A DNA stretch of 64,000 nt from DHVE2 group archaeon (GTDB lineage: Archaea > Thermoplasmatota > Thermoplasmata > Thermoplasmatales > Aciduliprofundaceae). A program made the position numbers and the translations under genes. The notes under the pieces are model-generated. The model searched no databases. It worked only from the letters and a program-made list of their open reading frames with translations, and had not been told where the DNA came from. The stretch lies in assembly GCA_026993785.1 (NCBI GenBank), contig JALWRZ010000002.1, positions 1 through 64,000 on the forward strand, in the 5' to 3' direction. Shown piece by piece: positions 44,616-54,512 of the stretch (position 1 is its first letter; each line of letters starts with the position of its first letter).

Positions 44616-47600
44616 CCTCGCTCACCTCCGCAGCGGGTAAACTCTGCAGGAATACCCTGGATAGCCCGTCTCCTGCTTGAGTAACGCCTATTATGTGATC
44701 CGCAAATTTGATAGTAGCTTTTCTTAGGGATATCACTATGAACTGTGCAGTTCTGGAGTTTCTCTTTATAACTCTTCCCACAATCTCTGCGTTTATGCCA
44801 TCCAGAAACATGTCAACTTCATCCAGCACATACAGGGGCGAAGGATCATATTGCTGTATGGCGAATATGAAAGCGAGGGCTGTGAGGCTCTTCTCCCCGC
44901 CGCTGAGGGACTCAAGCCTTATAAATTTCTTGCCCACAGGCTTCACCTTTATTATGAGTCCTCCCTGGAATGGTTCATCGGGATTTTCAAGCACAAGTTC
45001 TGCCTCGCCGCCGTTGCTTATCTCATGGTATATCTTCTTGAAATTCTCATTAATTGCCACAAACACCTTCATAAGGCCGTCCTTCTTCTTTAAGTTGAGC
45101 TCCTTTACCAGCTTTATTAAGTCATCCCTCTCTTTCTTAAGCTTCCTGTAATCCTCCATTATCCTATCGTATCTTTCCTTCTCCGCTTCATAATCCTCTA
45201 TGCTCTTCATATTCACCGGACCCAGGGAGTTCATCTGAACATGAATATCGTCTATCAATTTCTTTAGCTTGCCTATGCTCTCCCTCTCCCTCACCTCTAT
45301 GCCATACTCTTCATATTCTTTCTTTGCCTCCTGATACTTTCTATCGCTTTCCATTATGCTGGTGTTTACATGAATCTTCAGCTCCTCCTTTACTCTCTGA
45401 TCTCCCTTGAGCCTGCCTATCTCCTCCTCAAGCGCGAGATGCTTGGAAGATAGTTCATCCCTCTTGTTCACGAGATCCTTTATCTTTTCCTCCTGTTTCC
45501 TAAGCACTTCCTGAAGTTTTTTAAGCTCAATCTCCTTCTCTTCGTACTCCTTGCTCTTTCCTTCCTTTTCCTTATCAAGCTGTGAGATGCGTTCCTCCTC
45601 ATCTTTTATCTCCTTCTCCAAGCTCTCTTTCCTATTCTTGAGATTCTTTAGCTCCTCCTCTGCCCTTATTATCTCCCCCCTCATCATCTGGAGCCTCTCA
45701 TTAAGCGTATCTATTTCATCCTTGAGGTCCTTTATATCCTTGGCTATCTTATCTGGGATGAGTGAATCCATCTCATCCCGAATTCTGGATTCCTTCTCCT
45801 CGAGTTCCTGGATGATCTCGCCAAGCCCTGTTCTCTCGCTCTCCACGCTTTTGAGTATGCTCTCCAGCTCCTTTTTCTTTTTAAGCAGTTCTGCAATTTC
45901 CATATCCACATTCTTGAGCTTAACTTCATTTCTCTTCTTCTCGTTTTTCCATATTTCAATCTGCGAGCTGTTGTCCTGCACATTGATGTTTCTAAGCTCC
46001 TCCAGAAGTTTGTCTATCTCCTGCCGCACTTGTCTTAGGCTCTCCTCTATATGATCCCTCTCTGCTATGGCGTTTCTGAGCTTGGTGCCTATCTCCTCCA
46101 GATTTCCCATGGTTATCCTGGTTCTTTTCTCCACACTCCCGCCAACCATGGCACCGCTGGCCTCTATCAGCTGCCCATCGAGAGTAACGAGACGAACTCC
46201 ACCCATGAGCCTGCGTGCACTATCAAGGTTATCCACGATAACAGTATCGCCAAACACATACCAGAATGCAGCCTCGAATTTTTTATCGAATTTTATAAGG
46301 TCCATGGCAAAGCCAAAGGAATGTGAATCCCTTGAAGCCAGAACAGCCTTGCCCCTTGGTCTGCCCCTCAGCATCTTATTAAGCGGTAAAAATATAGCTC
46401 TGCCAAGCCTTCTCTTCTTAAGATACTCGATGGCCCTGGCGGCGGCTTCATCGTCCTCGCAAACTATGCTCATCATCCTGTTACCCGCCGCAATCTCTAT
46501 GGCAAGTTCGTATTTCTCCTCCACGCTTCCAAGCTCCGCTATGGTTCCATATATACCCTGAAGCTCCCCCTTATCCCTGGCAGTCAATATGGCCATAACT
46601 GCCCTGCTCATGGAGTCCTCGGCAACCTCCATTCTTGCTTTGATCCTCTCATATTCCGCTTTTAGCTCTCTTACCTCTGAATCCTTCTCCTCCAGCTCCT
46701 TGCTTAGTCTCTGCTCCTCGTTCCTAAGCTGATAATATCTCTCCTGCATCTTTTTCCTCTTCTTCTCCACCCCGCTTCTTTCCTCTTTGAACTGGGAGAG
46801 ACGCCACTCAGCGTCCTTTATAGCCGCTTCAATATCCTTTCTCTCCTCCTCCTTTTCGGCGATTCTCCTATCCAGACCTATTATTTCACCCCTTATCCTG
46901 TTCTCCTCCTCGTTCTTCTTTCCGTATTCACGTCTCTTCTCCTCTATCTCCTTGAGAAGCGAGGTGAGCTCTTTTTGCTTCTCCCTGAAACGCTTATCTG
47001 CATCACCAATCTCCCTCTCCTTACTGCGAAGAAGATTAACCTTATCCTCGTATTCCCTTCTTACAGTTTTTTCCTCTTCGCGCAAGGATTTTAGAGTCTC
47101 CTCCTTCTCCTTCACCATCTTCTTGAGACCTTTGAACTCCTCCCTCATCTCCTTTAGTCGGGCTCTTCTCTCCGCAATGTTATCCTCTGCATTCTCAATG
47201 GCCATCTTTAGCCTTGCAAGAGTGAGCTTGAGCTCATCCACTTCCTTTCTTAGCCTTGCAATATCTCCTTCACCCATCTCCTCTATTTTTTTATCAATCT
47301 CCTCGATCTCCTGTTTAAGCTCGTGGGCGAGGCTTTCTTTTTCTTTTATCTTCTCCTCCAACTCGCTTATCTGTCTATTTAGATCCTCAAGTTGCCTCCT
47401 GTACTGTTCTCGCTCATCAAGAAAATTCATCATCCTGGAATAGGCAAGCTTGGCGTAGCTCTCTTTTAGACGCGTTTCAAGCTCCTTATACTTCAGGGCC
47501 ACTTCCCGATCCTTTTCAAGGATCTCTATTCTTTTGCGTATCTCATCGAGAAGAACATTGAGCTTGTCCATATTCTCCTCTGTTACCTTTTTCTTCTCCT

Positions 47601-48147
47601 CAGCCTTCTTTATCTCTGAGTCATATCTGGTTATGCCTGCAATATCATCCAGTATGGTTCGCCTTTCAAGCGGGGTCATCTCCACGATACGTGTCACATC
47701 CCCCTGCTGCACAAAATTGTAGCCATCCGCACTAATCTTAGCGTGCACTAAAAGTGAGGCAAAGTCCTGTAGCCTTGCACGCTCATCATTGATGTAGAAA
47801 TAGCTGTTGTACCCCTCCTCATTATTCGCCCTCTTTATGTATCTTGTGAGCTTCACTTCATCCTCATCTATAGGCAATACCCTATCTCGATTGTCAAAAA
47901 TCAAACTTACCCTGCAGTAATCCGCCGGTCTGCCGTTCTTCCCCCCATTGTATATAAGATCCGTGAGTCTCTGGGCCCTTATCTTCTTGGAAGATTTGGG
48001 ACCCAGAACGAAGAGTATGGCATCGGTTATATTGCTCTTCCCACTCCCGTTGGGCCCGCTTATGGCAGTAAAACCTTCCTTAAACTCCAACCTTGTCTTT
48101 CTTCCGAAGGACTTGAAATTCTCCAATTCAATGGCCTTGAGATACAT
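44602..48147 (-). CDS. smc: Chromosome segregation ATPase SMC
   Basis: 1181 residues. Walker A GPNGSGKSN at 31-39, long coiled coil, hinge at about 500-680 (LQGIYGTIAELGSVEEKYE, then MVGGSVEKR), second coiled coil, and C-terminal signature LSGGEKSLTALAF with Walker B YVLDEVDMFLD. Full length for the family. GGTG lies six bases before the ATG. The gene pairs with scpA downstream. The leader and promoter carry TGTCAGACA palindromes shared with the divergent membrane-protein gene. Confidence 0.97.
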   Translation of the reverse strand: MYLKAIELENFKSFGRKTRLEFKEGFTAISGPNGSGKSNITDAILFVLGPKSSKKIRAQRLTDLIYNGGKNGRPADYCRVSLIFDNRDRVLPIDEDEVKLTRYIKRANNEEGYNSYFYINDERARLQDFASLLVHAKISADGYNFVQQGDVTRIVEMTPLERRTILDDIAGITRYDSEIKKAEEKKKVTEENMDKLNVLLDEIRKRIEILEKDREVALKYKELETRLKESYAKLAYSRMMNFLDEREQYRRQLEDLNRQISELEEKIKEKESLAHELKQEIEEIDKKIEEMGEGDIARLRKEVDELKLTLARLKMAIENAEDNIAERRARLKEMREEFKGLKKMVKEKEETLKSLREEEKTVRREYEDKVNLLRSKEREIGDADKRFREKQKELTSLLKEIEEKRREYGKKNEEENRIRGEIIGLDRRIAEKEEERKDIEAAIKDAEWRLSQFKEERSGVEKKRKKMQERYYQLRNEEQRLSKELEEKDSEVRELKAEYERIKARMEVAEDSMSRAVMAILTARDKGELQGIYGTIAELGSVEEKYELAIEIAAGNRMMSIVCEDDEAAARAIEYLKKRRLGRAIFLPLNKMLRGRPRGKAVLASRDSHSFGFAMDLIKFDKKFEAAFWYVFGDTVIVDNLDSARRLMGGVRLVTLDGQLIEASGAMVGGSVEKRTRITMGNLEEIGTKLRNAIAERDHIEESLRQVRQEIDKLLEELRNINVQDNSSQIEIWKNEKKRNEVKLKNVDMEIAELLKKKKELESILKSVESERTGLGEIIQELEEKESRIRDEMDSLIPDKIAKDIKDLKDEIDTLNERLQMMRGEIIRAEEELKNLKNRKESLEKEIKDEEERISQLDKEKEGKSKEYEEKEIELKKLQEVLRKQEEKIKDLVNKRDELSSKHLALEEEIGRLKGDQRVKEELKIHVNTSIMESDRKYQEAKKEYEEYGIEVRERESIGKLKKLIDDIHVQMNSLGPVNMKSIEDYEAEKERYDRIMEDYRKLKKERDDLIKLVKELNLKKKDGLMKVFVAINENFKKIYHEISNGGEAELVLENPDEPFQGGLIIKVKPVGKKFIRLESLSGGEKSLTALAFIFAIQQYDPSPLYVLDEVDMFLDGINAEIVGRVIKRNSRTAQFIVISLRKATIKFADHIIGVTQAGDGLSRVFLQSLPAAEVSEGAGS

Positions 48148-48158
48148 TCCATCACCTT

Positions 48159-48340
48159 CTGTCAGACATATAACTATACCATGTCAGATTCATGACAGAT
48201 ATGAACTTTATGGTATATAAATTTTTCTGAAATTTCGTCGCTTTTCCTTTCCGTTGAAATATAGTTCTTCCTTAAAAAGGTAATTTTATGCAAAAAATTT
48301 AAATAGAATTTTGTCATATGTTTGTCTGACAAAAGTCAGA
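48159..48340. promoter_or_regulatory. Divergent smc promoter region with repeated TGTC(A/T)GACA operators
   Basis: Two copies of the same 9-base near-palindrome lie on opposite strands: TGTCAGACA at 48160-48168 and TGTCTGACA at 48323-48331. The second is extended to TCTGAC-AAAA-GTCAGA (48325-48340). A third dyad TGTCA-6-TGACA is at 48182-48197. TATA boxes are at 48211-48224 (smc) and 48296-48305 (plus gene), placing the second and third sites at the predicted start points, where a repressor would act. Confidence 0.6.
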
Positions 48341-48351
48341 TGGTGATGGTG

Positions 48352-49182
48352 ATGAAAAAGTATCCATATTCGGTTGGTACCGCAATTTCCTATGCGGTTA
48401 TTCTTCTCCTTACTCTATGGTGGCTTCCCATTCTGGGGCCCATAATCATAGGCTACATTACCGGGAGGAAGGCTGGAGGTCCTGTGAAGGGTGTGGTTGC
48501 CATGAGCATCCCCATACTACTCTATTTCGCCTTCATATTCGCCCTTGTCCAGGGCTGGATTCATATACCCTCAATATTCTCCACGAATTTTGTAGGTAAT
48601 CTTATGGGTGTGTTCGCCTCTCTCCCCGTGTTCTCCTTCCTGAATTACATAGATACCACGCTAAATGTGGCTATGAATGTGGGCGCATATTTCCAGCATT
48701 ATCTTTACTATGCACCCCCCTCATTTTTTATTATGCTTTCCTTTGCATTCATAGGTGGTGCGGTTAGTCGCATGGTGATCTTGGAACGCGGTATATTTCC
48801 CGAAAAGAAACCACTCTTCCTTCGCAAAAAAGAGAAACTCACCGAGGAAGATGTTCCACGGCCCTTCCATTCCAGAGTTATGCTTGCACAGCCTGTGAGC
48901 AGGATAAGACCCTTTGTGATGCCTGAGGAGCAGGAGGAAGAAGAAGAGAAGAAGAAAGAGGAGAAAAAAGAAAAAGAGGATGAGGAAAAAGAGGCAAAGC
49001 TTTCAGTCAGGGAGAGGAGAAAGAAAGAATCAAGGGAGAAGAGAAAGAAGAAGGCAAAGAGAGGCGTAAAGAGATTCGATGACCAAGAGAATTCCAAATT
49101 TGTGGTGCACCCTGTGGAGGAGCCAAAACCTGTAGTGATAAAGAAAAAGGTAAATAGAAACAGCTCCATAACATTTCTGTGA
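48352..49182 (+). CDS. Membrane protein with long charged cytoplasmic tail
   Basis: About 276 residues. Four hydrophobic segments lie within residues 1-150 (LLLTLWWLPILGPIIIGYITG; IPILLYFAFIFALVQG and others), resembling small archaeal DUF5518-like membrane proteins. The tail of about 110 residues is a Lys/Glu-rich run. The ATG at 48352 follows GGTGATGGTG. Divergent from smc with shared operator-like repeats; coupled to the DUF429 gene by a GTGA overlap. Role unknown. Confidence 0.72.
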   Translation: MKKYPYSVGTAISYAVILLLTLWWLPILGPIIIGYITGRKAGGPVKGVVAMSIPILLYFAFIFALVQGWIHIPSIFSTNFVGNLMGVFASLPVFSFLNYIDTTLNVAMNVGAYFQHYLYYAPPSFFIMLSFAFIGGAVSRMVILERGIFPEKKPLFLRKKEKLTEEDVPRPFHSRVMLAQPVSRIRPFVMPEEQEEEEEKKKEEKKEKEDEEKEAKLSVRERRKKESREKRKKKAKRGVKRFDDQENSKFVVHPVEEPKPVVIKKKVNRNSSITFL

Positions 49183-49694
49183 TCTTCGGAGGTCTGGATT
49201 TAGCAGCCAAGGAGAAAAATCCCTCCGGCGTTGCCATAATGGAAGGGCACAGGATCTTCACATCCACCCTCTATGCTGATTCTCAGATACTCAACTTCTT
49301 TTTGGAGAAAAAGGTGAATATTGTGGCCATAGATGCGCCTCTAACCCTAAATGAGGAGAGATATGCGGACAAATATCTCAAGCGCTATGGGGCCATGAGC
49401 TTAAAGATTCCCTCAATTAAGGAACTTGCTATTAGGGGGTTGAGGATGAGGGAGAAGCTTGAGAAAGCAGGCATCTCGGTTATCGAGGTATTTCCCACGG
49501 CCACAGCCAAGATTCTTGGCTTTTATCAAAAAAAGAAGATGAGGATGCTCCCCTACTTTGTGGATTTTGAGATGGAAAACGTGAAAAATGAGCACGAGGT
49601 TGATGCCATAATAGCTGCCTATACCGCCTATCTTCAAGCAAAGGGTCTCACCGTGGAAATCGATGGAGTAATCATACCCAGAGAAACTATCTGA
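49179..49694 (+). CDS. DUF429 RNase H-like nuclease-fold protein
   Basis: 171 residues. It starts with GGLDLAAKEKNPSGVA (first acidic residue of an RNase H fold), has VAIDAPLTL near 52, an EVFPTAT strand near 100 and HEVDAIIAAYTAYL near 137 with the final acidic residue. The family is predicted to be nucleases but is uncharacterised. GTG start overlaps the preceding stop. The 3' end overlaps the convergent permease by eight bases. Confidence 0.8.
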   Translation: MIFGGLDLAAKEKNPSGVAIMEGHRIFTSTLYADSQILNFFLEKKVNIVAIDAPLTLNEERYADKYLKRYGAMSLKIPSIKELAIRGLRMREKLEKAGISVIEVFPTATAKILGFYQKKKMRMLPYFVDFEMENVKNEHEVDAIIAAYTAYLQAKGLTVEIDGVIIPRETI

Positions 49695-51168
49695 CTCTCC
49701 TTATTATCTCCACACCCACAAATAATTCCACGAGAGAGATGAGGAGCGCTGTTACCATGGGATTCATAAAATCCTTCATAAGGGATGCCGCTAACTGGGG
49801 AAGCAAGAGGATTATGTTGCCCAAGGCAATTATAAGAACGAAACCTATGGCACTGAGACCTACGCTTTTTTTCACACCCAGCTTATCTCCGAGATACAGG
49901 CATATTATTCCGGCGGAAAACATGGCCGGAATCAGGATTATCTGAGTTACGAGATCTGGCACTGCATTGCGCAGGAGAAGATAGGAATCCACGATGAGAA
50001 GAGAGATGAGAAAAGATATGAGGCCTATAATATTCTTTGAGAGATACACCTTGCCCTTAGGCATCGGAAGAATTCTCAGTATGGTGAGTTTTTCTATGCC
50101 AAAGAGGCTATAAATTAGGATTATTACGAAGGTGAAAATTATGTATATAGAACTGCTCACCGGGTTTCCCAAGGCCATCAGAAGAATACTTTCAAAGGCC
50201 GGGAGCAAAGCGAGCATGAGCAACCCGGGATTGCGTGAAATCAGCTTTAGATCTTTTCTTATTATTCCATAAATAGGTCCACTGAATTTCATCTTTATCT
50301 TTTCGGGGACTGGTGACTCTTCCACGTGAAGCTCGCTCATTCTCCCTATGTTCCTCAGGGTCCATCTGAGGGCATAGTAGCCCAGAAGGATAAATAAAAG
50401 TGAGGTTGTCAGGGAAAGAATGTCGGGAGCCACCATTAAATAAGAGAAATTGAAGGGAAAAAAGAGTTTAAAAATGAAGGCGTATCTATCCATAAGCGGT
50501 TGATAGGAGGAGAGATTCATGAACCACCTTCGCATCCACATCATGGCGGCGTAGAATAGAAAGAAGGTGGCACCCCATATTACCTGGTAGAGAATTCTTA
50601 TTACGCCCTTCCATCCACCCACCGGCTGGGAGAGCTTGGTATAGAAGATCTTGGACAGAAATGTTACAATTGTGATGGAGAATATTTCCGCGATTAGAAC
50701 TCCGAAGAATGCTGGAAAGAAGGCGAGAAGACCGTTGAAGAAGGAAATTGCCACAGGGAAACTTATGATATTAACCCCGAGAGGGATATCGAATATTCGC
50801 ACAAAGGTCAGGAGCATTATCTTTCTCACATCTCTTTCGCTCAGGGGAAGTGTGCGCAGGAGATCGAAATTAAGCTGGAAAAAATAAGTGACGACTTGCA
50901 AAAAGAAGAAAGAAAACATAAATATTAGGAGGAGAAGATAGGAGGCAAAGCTTATCACGGAATTTCCCATGGCAGCGTAGAGGGAAGAGGCAAAGAATAT
51001 GAGGGAGAGAAATACTTTGTTGTAGAGCAGGGATTTTATGCCTGATTTGGCAAGCCTCTCCACCGATTTCTCCTTGAGCGCCACGGCCCTAGACTCCATA
51101 TAAGTGAGAAATCCAAGATGTCTGTAATACACGCCGGATACCTTCCAGAGCTCACTGAGAGAGGGCAT
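49687..51168 (-). CDS. ABC-2-type exporter permease
   Basis: 493 residues with about twelve hydrophobic segments. A soluble stretch near 290-320 (FSGPIYGIIRKDLKLISRNPGLLML) is typical of large ABC-2 permeases. It starts inside the 3' end of the ATPase gene, four bases after GGTGATAA, so the two form one transporter. Substrate unknown. Confidence 0.85.
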   Translation of the reverse strand: MPSLSELWKVSGVYYRHLGFLTYMESRAVALKEKSVERLAKSGIKSLLYNKVFLSLIFFASSLYAAMGNSVISFASYLLLLIFMFSFFFLQVVTYFFQLNFDLLRTLPLSERDVRKIMLLTFVRIFDIPLGVNIISFPVAISFFNGLLAFFPAFFGVLIAEIFSITIVTFLSKIFYTKLSQPVGGWKGVIRILYQVIWGATFFLFYAAMMWMRRWFMNLSSYQPLMDRYAFIFKLFFPFNFSYLMVAPDILSLTTSLLFILLGYYALRWTLRNIGRMSELHVEESPVPEKIKMKFSGPIYGIIRKDLKLISRNPGLLMLALLPAFESILLMALGNPVSSSIYIIFTFVIILIYSLFGIEKLTILRILPMPKGKVYLSKNIIGLISFLISLLIVDSYLLLRNAVPDLVTQIILIPAMFSAGIICLYLGDKLGVKKSVGLSAIGFVLIIALGNIILLLPQLAASLMKDFMNPMVTALLISLVELFVGVEIIRRVR

Positions 51169-51889
51169 TTATCACCCCTCTTATGTACTCATCCTCGCCG
51201 GTTAACTTAAGAAATATGTCTTCCAGACCGCCTTCTACTTTAGCTTTTCTGCGCAGCTCCTCTACAGTGCCCTCGGCAATGATCTTTCCCTGATTAATTA
51301 CAGCGATTCTATCGCACAGTTTTTCGGCGATTTCCATTATATGGGTGGAGAAAAGCACCGCACCACCTCTTTCCACGTGTCTTTTCATAAGCTCCTTGAG
51401 AATTTTAGAGGATTTAGCATCGAGACCATTGAGGGGCTCATCCAGGATTAGAAGCTTTGGTTCGTGCATAAGCGCAGCTATTATGGCAACCTTTTGCTTC
51501 GTGCCCATGGAGAGGGATGCTATGGGCTTATTCGCGTATTTCTCCAGACCGAAGGCGTAAATCAAGCGTGTCACCCTTTCCTCGTTTTTCATTCCACGAA
51601 GAGAGGCTATGAACTCGAAAAATTCCAGGGGTGTGAGAACATCTATAAGCATAAATTCCTCAGGAACATAGCCTATAAGATTTCTCTCCTCCACCCCTAT
51701 TTTTCTGCCAAGGAGCTTTATTTCACCTTCAAACTCCACAAGTCCCATTATGGATTTAAGCGTGGAACTCTTGCCGGCACCGTTTGGTCCTAACAACCCG
51801 AAGATTTCACCCTCAAGAACATTGAAAGATATGCCTTTAACAGCCATAAAATTTCCGTATTTGACCACGAGATTTGAAACTTCAAGCAT
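51152..51889 (-). CDS. ABC transporter ATPase subunit
   Basis: 245 residues. Walker A GPNGAGKSS near residue 35, Q-loop YVPEEF, signature SLSMGTKQK (degenerate compared with LSGGQ), Walker B LLILDEPLNGLD near 152 and His loop STHIME. The ATG at 51889 has CAATTTTATCC about 30 bases upstream, suggesting a leaderless message. It powers the ABC-2 permease encoded next. Confidence 0.92.
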   Translation of the reverse strand: MLEVSNLVVKYGNFMAVKGISFNVLEGEIFGLLGPNGAGKSSTLKSIMGLVEFEGEIKLLGRKIGVEERNLIGYVPEEFMLIDVLTPLEFFEFIASLRGMKNEERVTRLIYAFGLEKYANKPIASLSMGTKQKVAIIAALMHEPKLLILDEPLNGLDAKSSKILKELMKRHVERGGAVLFSTHIMEIAEKLCDRIAVINQGKIIAEGTVEELRRKAKVEGGLEDIFLKLTGEDEYIRGVINALSQ

Positions 51890-51967
51890 AATCGGTAAAT
51901 TCAAAGGCAGGATAAAATTGTTTCTCCATGCATTAGTGTTATAAACTCCAAAGACATGGAGATAGGG

Positions 51968-52522
51968 ATGGATGTCCTGGCAGCGGTGCTGGTGGCTCGC
52001 TCAAGAAGGCTTCCGGAGAAGCATCTTAAAGAAGTTTATGGAGGAAAAAGATTGATTGATGTCGTTGTGGATAATCTTCTCTCTATGGGCTTAGAGGTTA
52101 TTGTTTATTCTACCTACCCCTTTTCTATTTCTACGACTCTTATTCTCGATGAATCACCCTGGATTTTGCCCTCCATTATCTCGCTTCTGAAGCGGCTCAA
52201 GAGACCTCTCCTGATATTCGGTGGCGATATGCCCTTGGTAAAGAAGGAAGCCGTTGAAAAAATTCTGGAGTTCCGAGAGCACGATATTGTGGTGCCAAGA
52301 TGGAAAAATGGATATCTGGAGCCACTACACGCATACTATTCCCCCGCGGCCATCCCTTCTCTGGAAGAGGAATTGAAAAGCAGAAGAGCATCCCTCCATG
52401 GTGCCATAGAGAGATGCCGGGATGTGTATTATCTCAAGGCGGAGGATATGGATCCGCACACCTTCTTCAATGTGAATACGCCTAAAGATTTTGAGTATCT
52501 AAGAAAAATATTGGAAAGTTAG
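51968..52522 (+). CDS. MobA-like nucleotidyltransferase
   Basis: About 184 residues. GGDMPLV near residue 80, LEPLHAYYSP and the C-terminal FFNVNTPKDFEYL match molybdenum-cofactor guanylyltransferase. However, the N-terminal nucleotide loop reads AAVLVARSRRLPEKHLKEV instead of the usual LAGGxSxRMGxDK, so GTP binding may be altered; a CobY-like or other NTP-transferase role is possible. ATG 51968 has GTTATAAACT about 27 bases upstream. Its end overlaps the hydrogenase gene by four bases. Confidence 0.7.
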   Translation: MDVLAAVLVARSRRLPEKHLKEVYGGKRLIDVVVDNLLSMGLEVIVYSTYPFSISTTLILDESPWILPSIISLLKRLKRPLLIFGGDMPLVKKEAVEKILEFREHDIVVPRWKNGYLEPLHAYYSPAAIPSLEEELKSRRASLHGAIERCRDVYYLKAEDMDPHTFFNVNTPKDFEYLRKILES

Positions 52523-53784
52523 CGTGTTCTAACCACATGCACCGAGCAGGAGATGCATGGATCATAGGCCCGAATGATTTTTTCAGCCTCCATCTTGATA
52601 ACCTCATCGCTTTCATCCACTAGATTAGAAAGATGGTCTTTCAGGCTTCTCTCTATGTTCTCTGTGTTCATGGCTGTGGGTGTGATTATGTTAATTTTTT
52701 TGGCCTTTCCATTTTTGAAGGAGTAATGGTGTATCAGCAGTCCTCGGGGTGCCTCTATCGCGCCCACCCCATCACCATCTAAATTTTTTGGTGGGGATTT
52801 TCTGGGCTCATATTCTTCCACTTCGTCAGCGAGCTCAAGGGCTTCAAGGGCATAATGCACATTCTCCACCGCCTGAGCGGCGTTAATCCAAGCCACCTTC
52901 CTGCTTGGGAACTTGATACCATATTTTTCCGCCAGTTCTTTAGCCTCATCCTTCAAATATGGATTTATGTTGAGCCTTGCCAGTGCACCCACCATATAGT
53001 CCTGGCCATCTATAAGGGATCTCTTGGCTGAGGAATACTCCACCACATATTCCTTTAGATGCTCCTCATACTCCTCCTCGCTGAAAATATGGTGTGTGCT
53101 CTTGATCTTCCCATCGTAGAGAGGGACGCTCTTTCCATCCCAGAGAGCCACATATTCACAATCTCTCTCAAATTCTGGATACTCTAGCTGCAGGAAAAGA
53201 TCTGCCGTTTCAACTAGGAGTGGATATAGCTCCTTCATCTTCTTTTTGTAATTCTCAAGCTCAGTGCTTGTAATTCTTTTAGTGAAACCCCCAGGAACGA
53301 GGGTGCAGGGTTGCACTGCTCTGCCACCTAAAAGCGCGGTCATATAATTCGTGGCTTCCTTTATTCTGAACGCCTTCTTTACAAGCTCCCTGTTGTTTTT
53401 TGCAATCTCTATAATACTTTCCGCATTCACATAATCCGGGAGGGCAAGAAAATAAAGATGTAATACATGGCTCTGTATGTGAGAGCTTATGAGCATGAGC
53501 TCTCTTATCCTCCTCGCGTTATCAGGGACATCTATCCCCAACGCCCTCTCCACAGCTTTGATACTCGCAATTTCATGGGCTACAGTGCATATGCCGCAGA
53601 TTCTTCCCGAAAGCTCGTGAAGATAGTAATAGGGTCTGTTCTTCATAAAAGCTTCGAAGTATCGTGAACCTTCATGTACACCGAATATTACCCTCTTTAC
53701 CTCGTGATCCCCTATCTCCACAGTCAAATTTGCATGTCCCTCAATTTTAGTAATCTCCCCAATTCTTATTCTTCTTTCAGCCAT
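52519..53784 (-). CDS. hydA: Group 3b [NiFe] sulfhydrogenase alpha (catalytic) subunit
   Basis: 421 residues. Nickel-iron site cysteines lie in GRICGICTVAH near residue 60 and DPCISCSVH near 410, followed by the short tail VVRTR that a maturation protease would remove. With the beta, gamma and delta subunits it takes up or evolves hydrogen with NADPH, or reduces polysulfide, in the cytoplasm. Starts within the delta gene, seven bases after GGAGG. Confidence 0.96.
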   Translation of the reverse strand: MAERRIRIGEITKIEGHANLTVEIGDHEVKRVIFGVHEGSRYFEAFMKNRPYYYLHELSGRICGICTVAHEIASIKAVERALGIDVPDNARRIRELMLISSHIQSHVLHLYFLALPDYVNAESIIEIAKNNRELVKKAFRIKEATNYMTALLGGRAVQPCTLVPGGFTKRITSTELENYKKKMKELYPLLVETADLFLQLEYPEFERDCEYVALWDGKSVPLYDGKIKSTHHIFSEEEYEEHLKEYVVEYSSAKRSLIDGQDYMVGALARLNINPYLKDEAKELAEKYGIKFPSRKVAWINAAQAVENVHYALEALELADEVEEYEPRKSPPKNLDGDGVGAIEAPRGLLIHHYSFKNGKAKKINIITPTAMNTENIERSLKDHLSNLVDESDEVIKMEAEKIIRAYDPCISCSVHVVRTR

Positions 53785-54512
53785 GCTATAACCTCCTTGA
53801 ACTTCTCATAGGAGAAAAGGGAGAGTGCCTCCATAACCTCCTCCTTTGAGAAACCCATATCAAGAAGAACCTTAATGTGGGCCTTGATATTCGCGTCTTC
53901 ATAGGGGCCGCGGCATCCCAGGCATGGTTTTCCATTGGCGGTGCACAGGGCATTGCATCCTCCCCTGGTGATTGGCCCTAAGCATAGAAGACCCTGTTCT
54001 AGAAGACACCCGTTTTCTCTTAGGGAGCATTCCACACATACGCTATATTCCTTGTCCCGGTAGTTCTTCCCTATTATAATATCTGTTATCAGCTCTATCA
54101 GCTCATCCTTGGAAAATGGGCATCCGTAGAGCCTGTAATCCACATCCACATAGTAATCCAGGGGCTTCGGGTCTATGGGAATCTCCGGAGGCTCACCATC
54201 GTATACATCCATGGCCTCCCTTTTCCTGAGGGTATTAACCAGTGCTGGAACTCCTCCCGTGGATGCACAGGAACCCAGGGCTACGAGAATGTGCGATCCT
54301 TTTCTTATCTTCAAGAGCTTGATTATCTCCTCCCTATTTGTGGGAGTTCCCTCCACGAAGGCTATATCCACAGGCATCTCGTTTATTTCCTTGGCAAGCC
54401 TGAAATTCTTTATCCCTAAATATTTTAAAAGATCGAGAATTTGCGCCTCTAAGTTAAGGAATTCCACAGAACATCCCTCGCAGCAGGATAAGGAAAATAT
54501 ACCCAGATTCAA
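53766..54512 (-). CDS. hydD: Sulfhydrogenase delta (small) subunit
   Basis: 248 residues. N-terminal SCCEGCSVE binds the proximal [4Fe-4S] cluster; GSCAS near 81, YGCPF near 129 and the cysteines CVEC, GCLLEQGLLCLGP, GCNALC and CLGC carry further clusters. The start is a TTG overlapping the gamma stop (TTGA) after GGTGTTGGA. It wires the nickel site to the beta/gamma module. Confidence 0.94.
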   Translation of the reverse strand: MNLGIFSLSCCEGCSVEFLNLEAQILDLLKYLGIKNFRLAKEINEMPVDIAFVEGTPTNREEIIKLLKIRKGSHILVALGSCASTGGVPALVNTLRKREAMDVYDGEPPEIPIDPKPLDYYVDVDYRLYGCPFSKDELIELITDIIIGKNYRDKEYSVCVECSLRENGCLLEQGLLCLGPITRGGCNALCTANGKPCLGCRGPYEDANIKAHIKVLLDMGFSKEEVMEALSLFSYEKFKEVIAWLKEE

